A stretch of 49,862 nucleotides of DNA from Tissierellia bacterium (GTDB lineage Bacteria > Bacillota > Clostridia > Tissierellales > Peptoniphilaceae). The translations under genes were made by a program, and so were the position numbers. Shown in pieces: positions 1 through 8,988 of this stretch (the first letter of the stretch is position 1; every line of letters begins with the position of its first letter). The notes under the pieces are model-generated. The model was not told where the DNA came from, ran no database searches, and saw nothing but the letters and a program-made list of their open reading frames with translations. The stretch lies in NCBI GenBank assembly GCA_030538075.1, contig JAUNUQ010000018.1:1-49862 (forward strand), in the 5' to 3' direction.

Positions 1-627
1 AATATTCTCTCGTCTATGCGCAGTAATCAATATTAATCTATCTGCACCAACCCAATCTAAAATCTCGTGATTGAAACTTTCTCGTACTGTAGTTTTTAAA
101 GCATCGATGACAGTGTTTCCTGTGACATGAATTGACTTTTCACTAATGCCCTCATTTAATAAATTATATCTTGCATTTTGTGTAGGAGAAAAATTTACTT
201 CTGCAAGAATACTAATCGCATGTCTATTGAATTCTTCAGGATAAGGAGAGTATAAATTATTCGTCCTTAAGCCTGCTTCTATATGTCCAATTGGAATTCG
301 CAAGTAGAAGCAAGCTAACGCAGTCGCAAAAGAAGTTGATGTATCGCCATGTACTAATACTAAATCTGGGCGTTCATGTTCTAGGATGCTTTTTAAGCCT
401 GATAGTATTGAACATGTTACATCGAATAAGTCCTGTTTTGTTTTCATGATTTCTAAATCATAGTCGCTGACAACTCCAAATGCGTCCATTACTTGCTTAA
501 GCATCTCTTTATGCTGGCCTGTAACACAAACAACAGTATTTAGTTGTTTTCGTTTATATAGTTCATTAACTAAAGGGCACATCTTAATTGCTTCTGGTCT
601 GGTGCCGAATACGACAAGTATTTTCAT
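1..627 (-). CDS. wecB: UDP-N-acetylglucosamine 2-epimerase, C-terminus beyond window edge
   Basis: The minus-strand frame is open from an ATG at 627 to base 1, giving 209 residues of a family that is usually about 370 long. It begins MKILVVFGTRPEAIKM and later contains GHIEAGLRT, PEEFNR, GNTVIDAL and, at the edge, TAHRRENI. All are signature blocks of the non-hydrolysing UDP-GlcNAc 2-epimerases. These enzymes interconvert UDP-GlcNAc and UDP-ManNAc in the cytoplasm to supply ManNAc for surface polysaccharides. An AGAGGAG ribosome binding site lies 7 bases before the start. The gene follows the glycosyltransferase at 649-1851 by 21 bases, so it is probably co-transcribed as part of the polysaccharide locus. 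A hydrolysing epimerase or an FnlC-type 2-epimerase of the same fold cannot be excluded without the missing half. Confidence 0.93.
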   Translation of the reverse strand, partial: MKILVVFGTRPEAIKMCPLVNELYKRKQLNTVVCVTGQHKEMLKQVMDAFGVVSDYDLEIMKTKQDLFDVTCSILSGLKSILEHERPDLVLVHGDTSTSFATALACFYLRIPIGHIEAGLRTNNLYSPYPEEFNRHAISILAEVNFSPTQNARYNLLNEGISEKSIHVTGNTVIDALKTTVRESFNHEILDWVGADRLILITAHRRENI

Positions 628-648
628 TCGCTTCTCCTCTTTTCTAAA

Positions 649-1851
649 TTATGGTAATATCTTGTCAATAAACCAACGAAATTTATATAGTTTCAAAGAA
701 TGATATAGTTGTTTAAATCTTATTCGTCTCGAATACAGACGAATATTATTATAAGTTATGTGATCGAAGTCCAAAGCTCTTGACTCGAAAAAAATACTAC
801 TGATAACTTGTTTTCTATCATTCCAATTTAAGTTTTGTACAGCATAATTCCTAGCACAACTTTTGTAATAATCGAGATCTTGAATATTGTCAATATAGAA
901 TTGCATCTTAATGGCTAGATCTTCTACAGAACAATCCGTCATTGGCCAATAATAACCATCCGATCTACAGTAAGTACTCTCAACTCTTACAAGTTTACCT
1001 ATGTTTTCCTCTGGCTTAATGATGTCTGTCATTGGTGCAACATCTGTTGCAATCACAGGTAGACCACATGATAATGCTTCATAGATCGTTAGTCCAAGTC
1101 CATCTAATTTTGTTGGATACACATAAACATCTCCTCTATGATATAAACCAGGAGCCGATACTGTTTTCTCAATTACCTCAATCCCAATCATCTCTAACTC
1201 TTCTTTTGAATAAGAAGTAATTTTGTTGATTTTCTTTTGTGCATGGATTACCAGTTTAGCTGACAGATAGATTTTATATTTGATAAACGAGTCCAATAGT
1301 ATTTGTGTTCCCTTCCTATCTGACATTCCGGCAGAATGGAAGAATATCACTTCATTGTTTGAGCGCTCAATTACTCTTGGCTTATAAACATTAACATCTG
1401 TACCCCACGGAATATAATAAACTTGTTCCAATGCTTTAAAAACCTGATAATGGCGAAGAGTGTTAGTAATAATAAAATCATATATTTTAAAATGCGGTAT
1501 CGTATCCATTGTATAATAGTCCACATAGGTGCCAATTTTTAATTTTGGGAGCTTCCTTTTTATCTGTGCGACTATTAACATATCAGTTTGTTCATTGAAG
1601 AAAAGAATATTTATTCTATTGCTTTCTATCCAATTTATGATATGCGAAAGTGATATGAAAGTTCCTCCCCACCGCTTACCAATTGTTACATTATCTTCAT
1701 TCCAATATTCTGAATTTGAGACATCATGATCTCCACCTCTAGCATAAATAAACACATTGCTACCATTTCCTTCTAATAATTCTTTAAAATTCTTCGAAAC
1801 ATAGGATGCTCCTCTTTCAAACCATGTAGTTACAATTCCAATATTATTCAT
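649..1851 (-). CDS. GT4-family glycosyltransferase
   Basis: This 400-residue protein has the two-Rossmann GT-B layout of family GT4. The N-terminal half starts MNNIGIVTTWFERGASYVSKN, with the GAS loop typical of acceptor-side domains. The C-terminal donor half has FFHSAGMSDRKGTQ near residue 170 and YPTKLDGLGLTIYEALSCG near 250. The latter carries the E-x7-E-like motif (here D-G-L-G-L-x-x-x-E) that binds the nucleotide sugar. It presumably adds one sugar to the lipid-linked repeat unit at the inner membrane face. Donor and acceptor cannot be read from sequence. An AGGAG site sits 6 bases before the ATG. A basic C-terminal tail (YSRRIRFKQLYHSLKLYKFRWF) may contact membrane. It lies between the polymerase gene and wecB. 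Its DNA is very AT-rich compared with the housekeeping half of the window. Confidence 0.88.
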   Translation of the reverse strand: MNNIGIVTTWFERGASYVSKNFKELLEGNGSNVFIYARGGDHDVSNSEYWNEDNVTIGKRWGGTFISLSHIINWIESNRINILFFNEQTDMLIVAQIKRKLPKLKIGTYVDYYTMDTIPHFKIYDFIITNTLRHYQVFKALEQVYYIPWGTDVNVYKPRVIERSNNEVIFFHSAGMSDRKGTQILLDSFIKYKIYLSAKLVIHAQKKINKITSYSKEELEMIGIEVIEKTVSAPGLYHRGDVYVYPTKLDGLGLTIYEALSCGLPVIATDVAPMTDIIKPEENIGKLVRVESTYCRSDGYYWPMTDCSVEDLAIKMQFYIDNIQDLDYYKSCARNYAVQNLNWNDRKQVISSIFFESRALDFDHITYNNIRLYSRRIRFKQLYHSLKLYKFRWFIDKILP

Positions 1852-2054
1852 TATGATCTCCTCATGCTTTCAGTTTTACTAGTATATTTGGATTGTATTT
1901 TTAAATAAATGATACCCAAGCATTTGAAATTCAATATTCCTATCTATACAGCTCATTAATTCCAAAAGATACTCACAGCTATATAATCTTCAACTTCTTT
2001 TCTGAATAGATCGCGTTATTCCACAACACGATAATGTTGCTAGTTTAGGTATTC
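1852..2054. other. Gap between glycosyltransferase and polymerase genes
   Basis: About 200 AT-rich bases with no open frame worth calling. I see no convincing terminator or sigma-70 promoter. The genes on both sides point the same way, so it may simply be a leader between co-transcribed genes. Confidence 0.5.
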
Positions 2055-3323
2055 TTATGGCTTAATAATAGTATACTTACTATTAAACTTCGATAAGTAC
2101 ATGTAAAGAATATTAAACCAAAATAGCATATCTTTAATATCCAATATCCTGCCATGTGATTGTACTACATTTGGTAATAACGACAATACTATCAGGCTAG
2201 GAATAAAATATCGACTAGTGTTATATCCATTGACTAGTTCTTTTAAAGAATTCTTAGTCGCAATAGCAAGTATAATTACTAAGAATGATCCAATAAAAAT
2301 CCCATTTTCAGAAAACCATCTAAGAAAACCGACTTCTGAATTCCCCATCAATCTTATATTGGAATACAGTTGTGCGTCAAATGGTCCAATCCCAATAAGA
2401 GGACTAGATATAAATACTTCCCAGTGAGTACTCCAGAGATTTGTTCTTCCAGTACTCATAGCAGCCCAGTCAATTGATTGGTCTATACTAATTATCCTTA
2501 TGCTCACTATTATTATAATTAGTATTTGAATAGATACTAATAAACTTACTGCAGTGCCAAATCTCCTTACGACTCTCATTGATAGAATAATCATAAATGG
2601 AAGTATAGACAATATAAAATCTGTTCGATTAGCTACGGACAAGGCTATTATCGGAATGATACAACTTATCAATAAATAGCGTTTTTTATCAAATTGATAA
2701 TTAATGTACAGTGAATACACTGGAAAAAGTGTAAATAAGCCAAAGACGCTCCACAAAGTCACTTCGCCTCTGACGATTCTAGAAAAATCATAAGTTAGTA
2801 AACCATATTTTTTTGGAAAGAATGAAGCAATTGCAAATCCCAGTACTAACAAAAAAGAAAGGAATCCAATAAACCTCGCACTAAATTCTGAAGTTCTTCT
2901 AGCACATATTTTTTCATCAATCAATGCATCTTGGTTGTCCTTATGTACTTGTAATAGCACAACAGATACTAATAATATCCATACAATAATATTGTAAATA
3001 TATGTTATCGGTGAAGAGAGTAACCCTCCATTAATTAATCCTGTAATTATCAAGATAACACTATAAAGAATAGTGATGCGGCATATCAATAGCTTCCTTT
3101 GTAGTAAGATTATTATCAATAGTGTTAGGATGACCAAAAAGGCTGGAGTAATAAAAAATTTGTAACTTATTACATCTGCACCAGTAGCAGCTCTGCCGGA
3201 ATGGAAGGCTGAGTAAGGATTAGGGGTTAAAAAAAAATTTAGCAACATAAGAGCTGACATTATTGTGTATGTTAGTTTGAAAACTTCATTATCATGTGCT
3301 ATTGTATTGGTTTTTTTTATCAT
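2055..3323 (-). CDS. Wzy-like polysaccharide polymerase / O-antigen ligase family membrane protein
   Basis: The gene encodes about 422 residues that are almost entirely hydrophobic, with roughly ten to eleven membrane helices. Near residue 290 it has SMSTGRTNLW followed by SPLIGIGPFDAQ and a GFLRWFSENGI stretch. This resembles the Wzy_C region, where a conserved GRTxLW and SPxxGxG precede the large periplasmic-side loop. Family members join lipid-linked repeat units outside the membrane or ligate them to an acceptor. The frame can be read from a GTG at 3335, but the ATG at 3323 is preferred because a GGAG site stands 6 bases upstream of it. Its place among glycosyltransferases in a Wzx/Wzy-type locus supports polymerase over ligase. 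No flippase is visible here and one would be expected beyond base 1. Confidence 0.85.
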   Translation of the reverse strand: MIKKTNTIAHDNEVFKLTYTIMSALMLLNFFLTPNPYSAFHSGRAATGADVISYKFFITPAFLVILTLLIIILLQRKLLICRITILYSVILIITGLINGGLLSSPITYIYNIIVWILLVSVVLLQVHKDNQDALIDEKICARRTSEFSARFIGFLSFLLVLGFAIASFFPKKYGLLTYDFSRIVRGEVTLWSVFGLFTLFPVYSLYINYQFDKKRYLLISCIIPIIALSVANRTDFILSILPFMIILSMRVVRRFGTAVSLLVSIQILIIIIVSIRIISIDQSIDWAAMSTGRTNLWSTHWEVFISSPLIGIGPFDAQLYSNIRLMGNSEVGFLRWFSENGIFIGSFLVIILAIATKNSLKELVNGYNTSRYFIPSLIVLSLLPNVVQSHGRILDIKDMLFWFNILYMYLSKFNSKYTIIKP

Positions 3324-3404
3324 ATATGTCTCCACGTTTAATTAAATACTATTGAATAACGTTGCAGTTTAAGTAACCTGCTATCGTTATGCATAATGCT
3401 CAAC

Positions 3405-4562
3405 CTAATCATTTACTGAAAGATTTAAAAATATATTTATATTATCCTTAGTATTCTCGTTAATATCTAAATTATTTGACAAGTAATCCTTGACACCTCG
3501 TTTCATCATAAGCATTTCATCTGAGTTCATTGAAACTATCTTCTCAATTTTTTCTCGGAACTTAGTAAGATCACTGAGATCAATATTATAACCTGCATTA
3601 AAGTGCTCGAGATTATTCCATGGTGTATTATCTGATATAATTACAGGAACACAAGCCGTTAATGCTTCAACTATAACATGACCGTAATTTTCCCCTTTTG
3701 TAGGTAATAATAGAGCATCATATTCAGCGATTTTCTGAATAACTAAATCATTTTTCAAGACTCCCTTATATGAAAAAGTAATATTCTCAGGTAATCCTTT
3801 TGCTAATTGTAGACAGTCTTGATAGTAGTCGTTATCCTCAATAGGTCCATAAACATCAAAGCTTACATTTCCTAAAACTCCTTTTAAAACAACTAACGCA
3901 TAATCCAAATTCTTCATTCTATTTATTCGAGAAATAAACAGTATCTTGGCAGATCCTACTTCTTTCTTGTTTTGTACATTTGCCTTAATCGGAAATTTAT
4001 TTATTGCTGGAAGATTCATGGCTATATGTACTGTATTATTCTTGAAAATACTTTTAATATCTTCGCATTCTAAAGTAGTTGAAGCTATAAATGGAACTGA
4101 TCTATACATTCCAGTGATTTGAGCGATACGCAAAAAAAATTGTTTCTTGAATTTCTTTTGACTAAGGGCTCCCTTGGAAAATTCTCCCCTCGGTGAAATA
4201 ACCAATTTATTCAGAAATTCTTTATTAAAGATGCTAAATAAAACTAGTTTAATTGACATAGAGGAAAAAAAACTGTTCAAATAAATCACATTTGGCTGAA
4301 TAGAGTTGTACTGGTTAACTATACTACTTAGATTAAATCGATTCGCAATTAAGTAACAAACTTTATAGTTGCTCATTTGTATCCAAGTATTGCAAGGTAG
4401 ATCATACTGGATGGAAGAGTTAAAATCAGTATTCTTCGTAATAACATAATAATCAAAATAATTACAACTGTGATCAATAAGATTAATAATTGATCTAACT
4501 GGTCCCCCTCCGTTTTCTCCTGGTAGGAAATATGGAATGGGAATAAATATCTTTCTTTTCAT
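3405..4562 (-). CDS. GT4-family glycosyltransferase
   Basis: The product is about 386 residues with a GT-B fold. It starts MKRKIFIPIPYFLPGENGGG followed by PVRS, a glycine-rich N-terminal loop common in GT4 enzymes. The donor-binding half has ILFISRINRMKNLDYAL near residue 230 and LLPTKGENYGHVIVEALTAC near 300, containing the family's E-x7-E (ENYGHVIVE). It probably transfers one sugar during repeat-unit assembly; specificity is unknown. A longer frame starts at 4610, but the ATG at 4562 has AAAGGG 5 bases upstream and matches the family's N-terminus. The IS256 relic lies directly upstream, so the gene may now depend on a promoter inside or across that relic, or be expressed poorly. Confidence 0.87.
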   Translation of the reverse strand: MKRKIFIPIPYFLPGENGGGPVRSIINLIDHSCNYFDYYVITKNTDFNSSIQYDLPCNTWIQMSNYKVCYLIANRFNLSSIVNQYNSIQPNVIYLNSFFSSMSIKLVLFSIFNKEFLNKLVISPRGEFSKGALSQKKFKKQFFLRIAQITGMYRSVPFIASTTLECEDIKSIFKNNTVHIAMNLPAINKFPIKANVQNKKEVGSAKILFISRINRMKNLDYALVVLKGVLGNVSFDVYGPIEDNDYYQDCLQLAKGLPENITFSYKGVLKNDLVIQKIAEYDALLLPTKGENYGHVIVEALTACVPVIISDNTPWNNLEHFNAGYNIDLSDLTKFREKIEKIVSMNSDEMLMMKRGVKDYLSNNLDINENTKDNINIFLNLSVND

Positions 4563-4877
4563 TATAGCCCTTTCTCCATAGAACTTATTATAATAAACAT
4601 TGTTCATCAATACTATAATTCTGAAAATAATCCATAGTTAATTAGCCTAGCTATTACAATACATTAACGCCTCTAATATACAAACAAACTTAATGAATTG
4701 TTTTGATACATCTAAAAAATTTTGACTGCTACATATTATGCCACTTCCATTAAATTAATATCTATGATAATAAAACTGCAAATGGTTTGCTCATTTATAT
4801 TACAACCAAAGAATATTCTTTGGTTTAGCATGGCAAGTACATTAGGGGATTACGTCTAGGGGGTGAGTCAAATTACT
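4563..4877. other. AT-rich gap carrying a 22-bp perfect palindrome
   Basis: No gene is visible. At 4804-4825 there is a perfect 22-bp palindrome, AACCAAAGAAT followed directly by its reverse complement. It lies between the glycosyltransferase start and the end of the transposon relic. It lacks a loop and a T-run, so it resembles an operator or a target-site scar more than a terminator. Confidence 0.55.
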
Positions 4878-4954
4878 AGTGTAACCTCTCATTAAAGACA
4901 ATCCATAAATGTAGTACTACGATACTTACTACAGACAATCTCCCCTATGAGGGA

Positions 4955-5952
4955 GGCTGTAATTCCAGATGAGCTATGATCTGTCTTTGAAACAGTTCGT
5001 CAAACTCATAAAAAGAATCCCACATCGTATATTCACTCGTTCTACAAACTTCTCATTGTACGAGAATACGTAGTCGTAGACTACCTTCTCCAAACAAGCT
5101 TCACATGGATACTGTTCTTTTACTTTTATCAAACACATAATTTGCTAGTTGAAGCTTTCAGAGATATTGTTGGTGTATTGCGATCGGTAGATCTCTTTCG
5201 GAATCAGAATAAAAGAGAATCAGTTCTCATTTATTCTAAGTATATTGTCCCTCGGATATTCTTCTCCCCAGATTGACAGAGAGGAAGTGTGCTTTTCTTG
5301 TCCTGCTAGTGTCGATACACCTATCATTGGCCCTCTTGGAAGCTCTTCAAATCATAGAGACCACCTCTCTTTAAAGATGGGCTTAACAGCTTTGATGCTT
5401 CGCTTGTAGGAACTCTTCGGCAAGAGGAATATGGAGGCCTGCACATACGTAGCTGACGAATAAAAGAACCTATTCCAATCCTCTCCTTTTTAAGTTTTAG
5501 AGCATCTCTCGGTAGTTCGAACGGGACTTATGTTGGATACAAAGCAAATCAGAAAACTTCTTGTGCCCTTTTACACCGATTCCTGGGATGATAAGCTGCG
5601 CTTCCTTGGATATGCTCCCTCTTAAAATGGGGAGATGGATCTCATAAAAATGCATTTTCGATCACGGGAAATCTATAGACCCCGTTTACCAAGTTTGATT
5701 TTTGAGGATTCTTGTGCAATATCCATTTTAGGAGTCGCTTGCATTGTAATCTGTGGATCCTGCATAATAAAACCAAGAAAGGCTGCACGCTCACATTAAA
5801 AAGCAGACTCATGCATTCTTCCAGTTCGGTTCGAATCAGTACCTTCGATATGTACTGCAACACCGCTTGGATCAAATCATTCGTAGAAGATCTCCTATAG
5901 AGCTTATGATTATTTACCGCAGTTTATACTTATACGTTTTCGTCTTCTTTCA
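4955..5952 (-). pseudogene. IS256/Mutator transposase pseudogene, several frameshifts and stops
   Basis: Reading the minus strand across frames recovers family landmarks in the right order. Near 5895-5830 is DLIQAVLQYISKVLIRTELE, like the N-terminal 'ltevLmraEle' region. Near 5640-5560 is IHLPILRGSISKEAQLIIPG, like the 'pvrRg...kEa' block after the first catalytic Asp. Near 5495-5400 is LKRRGLE, then VLLFVS, CAGLHIPLAEEF and AKHQSC, matching 'dLk.RGle.vlLfvsDGl.Gl...fP.a..Q.C'. Near 5130-4970 a remnant of the C-terminal 'IYTTN.iEsfNK.lKR.tK' and 'F..EL.~lF' blocks can be aligned. The Asp of the sDG motif reads as Tyr-Val. Many in-frame stops (at least eight) separate the blocks. The longest intact piece is 77 codons at 5642-5875. 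The family call rests on this ordered series, not on any one motif. Confidence 0.68.
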
Positions 5953-5953
5953 T

Positions 5954-5980
5954 TCTAATTGAACCAGAGGTTCAATTAGA
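5954..5980. repeat. Perfect 12-bp inverted repeat at transposase-proximal end of IS relic
   Basis: TCTAATTGAACC at 5954-5965 is followed by a 3-base loop and its exact complement at 5969-5980, then TTTTACAC on the plus strand. It sits just upstream of the dead transposase frame, inside the element end. It could be a rho-independent terminator blocking incoming plus-strand transcription, or part of the end recognised by transposase. Perfect arms in an otherwise decayed element are notable. Confidence 0.6.
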
Positions 5981-6140
5981 TTTTACACTGCGTACCTCAG
6001 ATTAACAACACGTATTAAGCATAAAAACGTTAATTATATGTTGATATTATCCTATCTTAAGACTTATTACACGACCATAAGTCATTTAACGATTACCGAC
6101 TTACCTCGATAAAATACGACATAATACATTTATTCCATTA

Positions 6141-7394
6141 CTAGTTATCCAATGGTTCAAATAGTTGCGATACTGTCTTGCTAACATTATAATTATTCTG
6201 ACAAAAAAATAGCGCTCTTTCACCCATTTTAATTAACTCATTCTTAATGATAATATCACTAATTTTTTCCATTAAGCTATCGAGTTCTACAGGATCACTT
6301 TCAACCCAACAACCTATTTTTTCATTTTCAATCACTTCTCGAATATCGGTATTAACATCAGTTGCAGCAATAATTGGCTTAGCGCATTCCATATATGACA
6401 ATAATCGCTGAGGAAAATTCGGGATAGTAAATCTGTTATCTAAAAATATACATCCGAAATCAGAGCACATTACAAGTTTCTTAAACTCATCTTGAGCTAC
6501 ACTATCCATAACTTTGATATTCTGCATATTATTAGAATATTGTTTTATATCTCGTATCTCAGTACCACTACCTACTATAAGAAAGAAAAGATCTTTCTCT
6601 TTCTCAATTCTATCAATAAAAGCTTTAATGAATTCAGGACCTTGCGGTTTTCCAATATTACCTCCATAAATCAGTATATACTTGTCGATAGGTAATCCAT
6701 ATTGATCACGCGTTAATTCCTTTGAGTATGAATCCGGGTTATCACTGTAATTCAGGTCTATAGCATTAGGAAATAATTCAACAATATGATTGCTCAAAAT
6801 CTCTGCATTATGATCTTTAAGGTATTCAACATTCTTTGGAGACATACATCCAATAATATCCGAGTATTCGTAAAGCTCTTTTTCTTTCCTTCGAAAGTAT
6901 TTATGGATCAGACTTCCCTCTCGCATCATCTCAAGATCAACTGCATTTTGTGGGAAGATATCTTTTAACATAAGATATGTCTTAGTCCTTGGATTTTTTT
7001 TAAAGTGCTTTAATGTTTTTGTGTAACTAATTGGCGGTGTAGAGTAGATGATCAAGTCAAACTGCTCATCTCCAATAAATTTTTTAACAGCATGATAATA
7101 CTCGTATTCAAAAGTGATGGTCGACAGTCCTTTAATAATTTTTGATTTTGTTTTAGACATATTGCCGGTTCGCACATCAATATATCGTACCCTGTCTTCG
7201 TATCGAATCCCTGCGGCCAAATTATTGCGTTTTTCTATTGGACTAACAATTGTTAGATCATGACCCAATTCTACGATTTCCCTAGCCAAATCGGGAAATA
7301 GTCCTTTGGTATTGATGGTTCTTAAATAAGGAGTTGTCAAGAAAAGAACTTTACGGCTGTCTGTACTGACTATATTGTTCATCTGTTTCGCCAT
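6141..7394 (-). CDS. GT4-family glycosyltransferase, WbuB-like
   Basis: This 417-residue GT-B protein has the layout of the WbuB-like group in GT4. The N-terminal half has KVLFLTTPYLRTINTKGLFP, YSTPPISY near 115 and LKDIFPQNAVDLEMM near 140. The C-terminal donor half has ILIYGGNIGKPQGPEFI near 240, then FPQRLLSYMECAKPIIAATD with the conserved glutamate. WbuB-type enzymes add an amino sugar, classically L-FucNAc, to the primed lipid carrier. The actual donor here is unknown. The gene overlaps the upstream priming transferase by 44 bases, consistent with the second enzyme of the pathway being translationally coupled to the first. The ATG at 7394 has AAGG close by; a second ATG four codons in (7382) is a possible start. 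Confidence 0.87.
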   Translation of the reverse strand: MAKQMNNIVSTDSRKVLFLTTPYLRTINTKGLFPDLAREIVELGHDLTIVSPIEKRNNLAAGIRYEDRVRYIDVRTGNMSKTKSKIIKGLSTITFEYEYYHAVKKFIGDEQFDLIIYSTPPISYTKTLKHFKKNPRTKTYLMLKDIFPQNAVDLEMMREGSLIHKYFRRKEKELYEYSDIIGCMSPKNVEYLKDHNAEILSNHIVELFPNAIDLNYSDNPDSYSKELTRDQYGLPIDKYILIYGGNIGKPQGPEFIKAFIDRIEKEKDLFFLIVGSGTEIRDIKQYSNNMQNIKVMDSVAQDEFKKLVMCSDFGCIFLDNRFTIPNFPQRLLSYMECAKPIIAATDVNTDIREVIENEKIGCWVESDPVELDSLMEKISDIIIKNELIKMGERALFFCQNNYNVSKTVSQLFEPLDN

Positions 7395-7986
7395 TTTCCT
7401 TATGTCCCCTTCTTAGAAGCACTACTGGTACTGTTAGTAAGAATAATTTAATATCTCCAAATAGATTTATTTTTCTATAATAATAGCCATCTAGTTCCGC
7501 TTTTCTTTCTACTTCTACTTCATCTCTACCATTGATCTGTGCATACCCAGTTATCCCAGGTAATACATTATATGCCCCTACCTTATCTCTAGCCTCAATA
7601 AGATCCATCTCATCATATATCACTGGCCTCGGTCCAACAAAGCTCATCTCCCCTTTTAAGATATTAAAAATTTGTGGGAGCTCATCTATACTTGTTAATC
7701 GAATAAAATGACCCAGCCTTGATATATACTTATGAGAGTCATCGAAATGTCGAGTTGCTTTATTTTTAGGAGCGGATGAATGCATGCTACGAAATTTATA
7801 CATTTCAAATGGTTGTCTGTGAATTCCGCATCGGATTTGTTTGAATATTGCTGGATTTTCTGGTTCTTCGATCTTTACAACGATCCATGTTATGAGAAGT
7901 ACTGGAGAGGTTAAGACTAGCAAAAAGATCCCCATCAGCAGATCGATTATTCTCTTTGTATACTTTTGATAAAAAGAGCCTTTCAT
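7351..7986 (-). CDS. Priming sugar-phosphate transferase (PglC/WcaJ-type)
   Basis: The 211-residue protein belongs to the bacterial sugar transferase family (Bac_transf). One membrane segment spans about residues 14-37 (LLMGIFLLVLTSPVLLITWI). It is followed by the cytosolic core with FEMYKFRSM, SIDELPQIFNILKGEMSFVG continuing into PRP, and LPGITGYAQINGRDE. The length fits the short, single-domain PglC-like class and not the long WbaP class. It moves a sugar-1-phosphate from a UDP-sugar to undecaprenyl phosphate, the first committed step of repeat-unit synthesis. A GAGGTG site precedes the ATG. It lies downstream of the LCP gene and overlaps the next glycosyltransferase, so it likely opens the assembly part of the operon. 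Confidence 0.92.
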   Translation of the reverse strand: MKGSFYQKYTKRIIDLLMGIFLLVLTSPVLLITWIVVKIEEPENPAIFKQIRCGIHRQPFEMYKFRSMHSSAPKNKATRHFDDSHKYISRLGHFIRLTSIDELPQIFNILKGEMSFVGPRPVIYDEMDLIEARDKVGAYNVLPGITGYAQINGRDEVEVERKAELDGYYYRKINLFGDIKLFLLTVPVVLLRRGHKENGETDEQYSQYRQP

Positions 7987-8016
7987 TCATTCACCTCATG
8001 CGATTTTCGATATAGG

Positions 8017-8988
8017 TTACTTTTTATACTCCGCCAACTTCTCATCCACAATCCCCTCTACAAAATCCTCATCCGGGATCCAATACCAGATGTCGCCGAT
8101 GTATTCTGAATAGCCCTGTACGATATTGGTGGAAAAACTGTCGGAGTTTAGATTGCTGGCTAAGGAGATCCAGTCGTTGATGCTAGCTTCGTCGATATTG
8201 GTGTCCATATAGGCTTTTAGTGTGCCGTAAAGGGCAGGTAATTTGATTAGATTATCTGGTCTGAGGCTTTGCTTTGCCAGGGACAGGAGAAATTGTTGTT
8301 GGGCGATGATGCGGCCGATGTCTCCGTTGGAGTAGCCTTTTCGAAACCTAAGATAATAGAGGGCTTCGTCTCCATTTAGGATATTGGCGCCGGCGGGTTT
8401 ACCCATGGCTGCCGCGACGGTCTCATTTAGTTCGACTTCGACGCCGCCGAGGGTGTTGACGATGAACTGAACGGATTCGAAACTGACTTTGACGTATTTA
8501 TCGATGTCAATGTCCATGAAGTCCCCGACGGTTCGCAGGGTTAGGGGCATGCCTCCATAGGCATGGGCATGGTTGATTTTATCGAGATTGCCATTTACCA
8601 GTACTCTGGAGTCCCTCGGGATATTGATCAGATCGACGGTGCCTTTTTCGAAGTTGAGTTTGGTTAAGATGATGGTATCGGTTCTGGTCTTGGAGTTTAA
8701 GCCATCGGATTCATCATTTTTATCTAAACCGACAAGTAGGAATAGTACCTCTTTGGGTTTCTCAGCCTCTGTTTTAGGCAGCTCCTCTGTCGTCTCTTTG
8801 TTTGTTTCCGTTTTCGGCTGCTCTTTATTCAGCTCTGCTTCTACCTTTGCCGCTTCGCTCCAATCATCGTCTTTTACGATGCTGTCCTCTGCGGGTTTGT
8901 GGAAATATTCCCGATTGGAAAAGCCGATGGCGACGACTACGATGAGGAGTAGAACAGAGAGCAGAATGGCGATGCGTTTCAATTTCAT
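8017..8988 (-). CDS. LytR-CpsA-Psr (LCP) family glycopolymer ligase
   Basis: The product is 323 residues: a short cytosolic start, one membrane anchor at about 6-24, an acidic Glu/Lys/Thr-rich linker to about 78, then the LCP domain. In the domain I see FLLVGLDKND, SKTRTDTIIL, INIPRDSRV, DKINHAHAYGG and YLRFRKGYSNGDIGR. These contain the Arg and Asp residues that bind the pyrophosphate of the lipid-linked polymer. LCP enzymes transfer secondary wall polymers from undecaprenyl carrier to peptidoglycan outside the cell. Here it precedes the priming transferase, so its natural substrate is probably the polymer of this locus. That polymer may also be the ligand for the CWB2 modules of the neighbouring giant protein. 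The ribosome binding site is weak (CAGGA). GC content is higher than in the glycosyltransferase genes. Confidence 0.93.
   Translation of the reverse strand: MKLKRIAILLSVLLLIVVVAIGFSNREYFHKPAEDSIVKDDDWSEAAKVEAELNKEQPKTETNKETTEELPKTEAEKPKEVLFLLVGLDKNDESDGLNSKTRTDTIILTKLNFEKGTVDLINIPRDSRVLVNGNLDKINHAHAYGGMPLTLRTVGDFMDIDIDKYVKVSFESVQFIVNTLGGVEVELNETVAAAMGKPAGANILNGDEALYYLRFRKGYSNGDIGRIIAQQQFLLSLAKQSLRPDNLIKLPALYGTLKAYMDTNIDEASINDWISLASNLNSDSFSTNIVQGYSEYIGDIWYWIPDEDFVEGIVDEKLAEYKK

Larger units (their letters stand above)
4878..5989 (-). mobile_element. Degenerate IS256-family (Mutator-type) insertion sequence
   Basis: The segment contains a frame-broken Mutator-type transposase on the minus strand. 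Its probable ends share a short inverted match: AGTGTAA at 4878-4884 faces TTACACT at 5983-5989. A GTGTAAAA-like tip is what IS256-family elements usually carry at the transposase-proximal end. I cannot identify a convincing direct target duplication. The element splits the polysaccharide locus between two glycosyltransferase genes and is clearly dead. The boundaries are an inference from these short matches and from where the protein homology fades. Confidence 0.65.
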
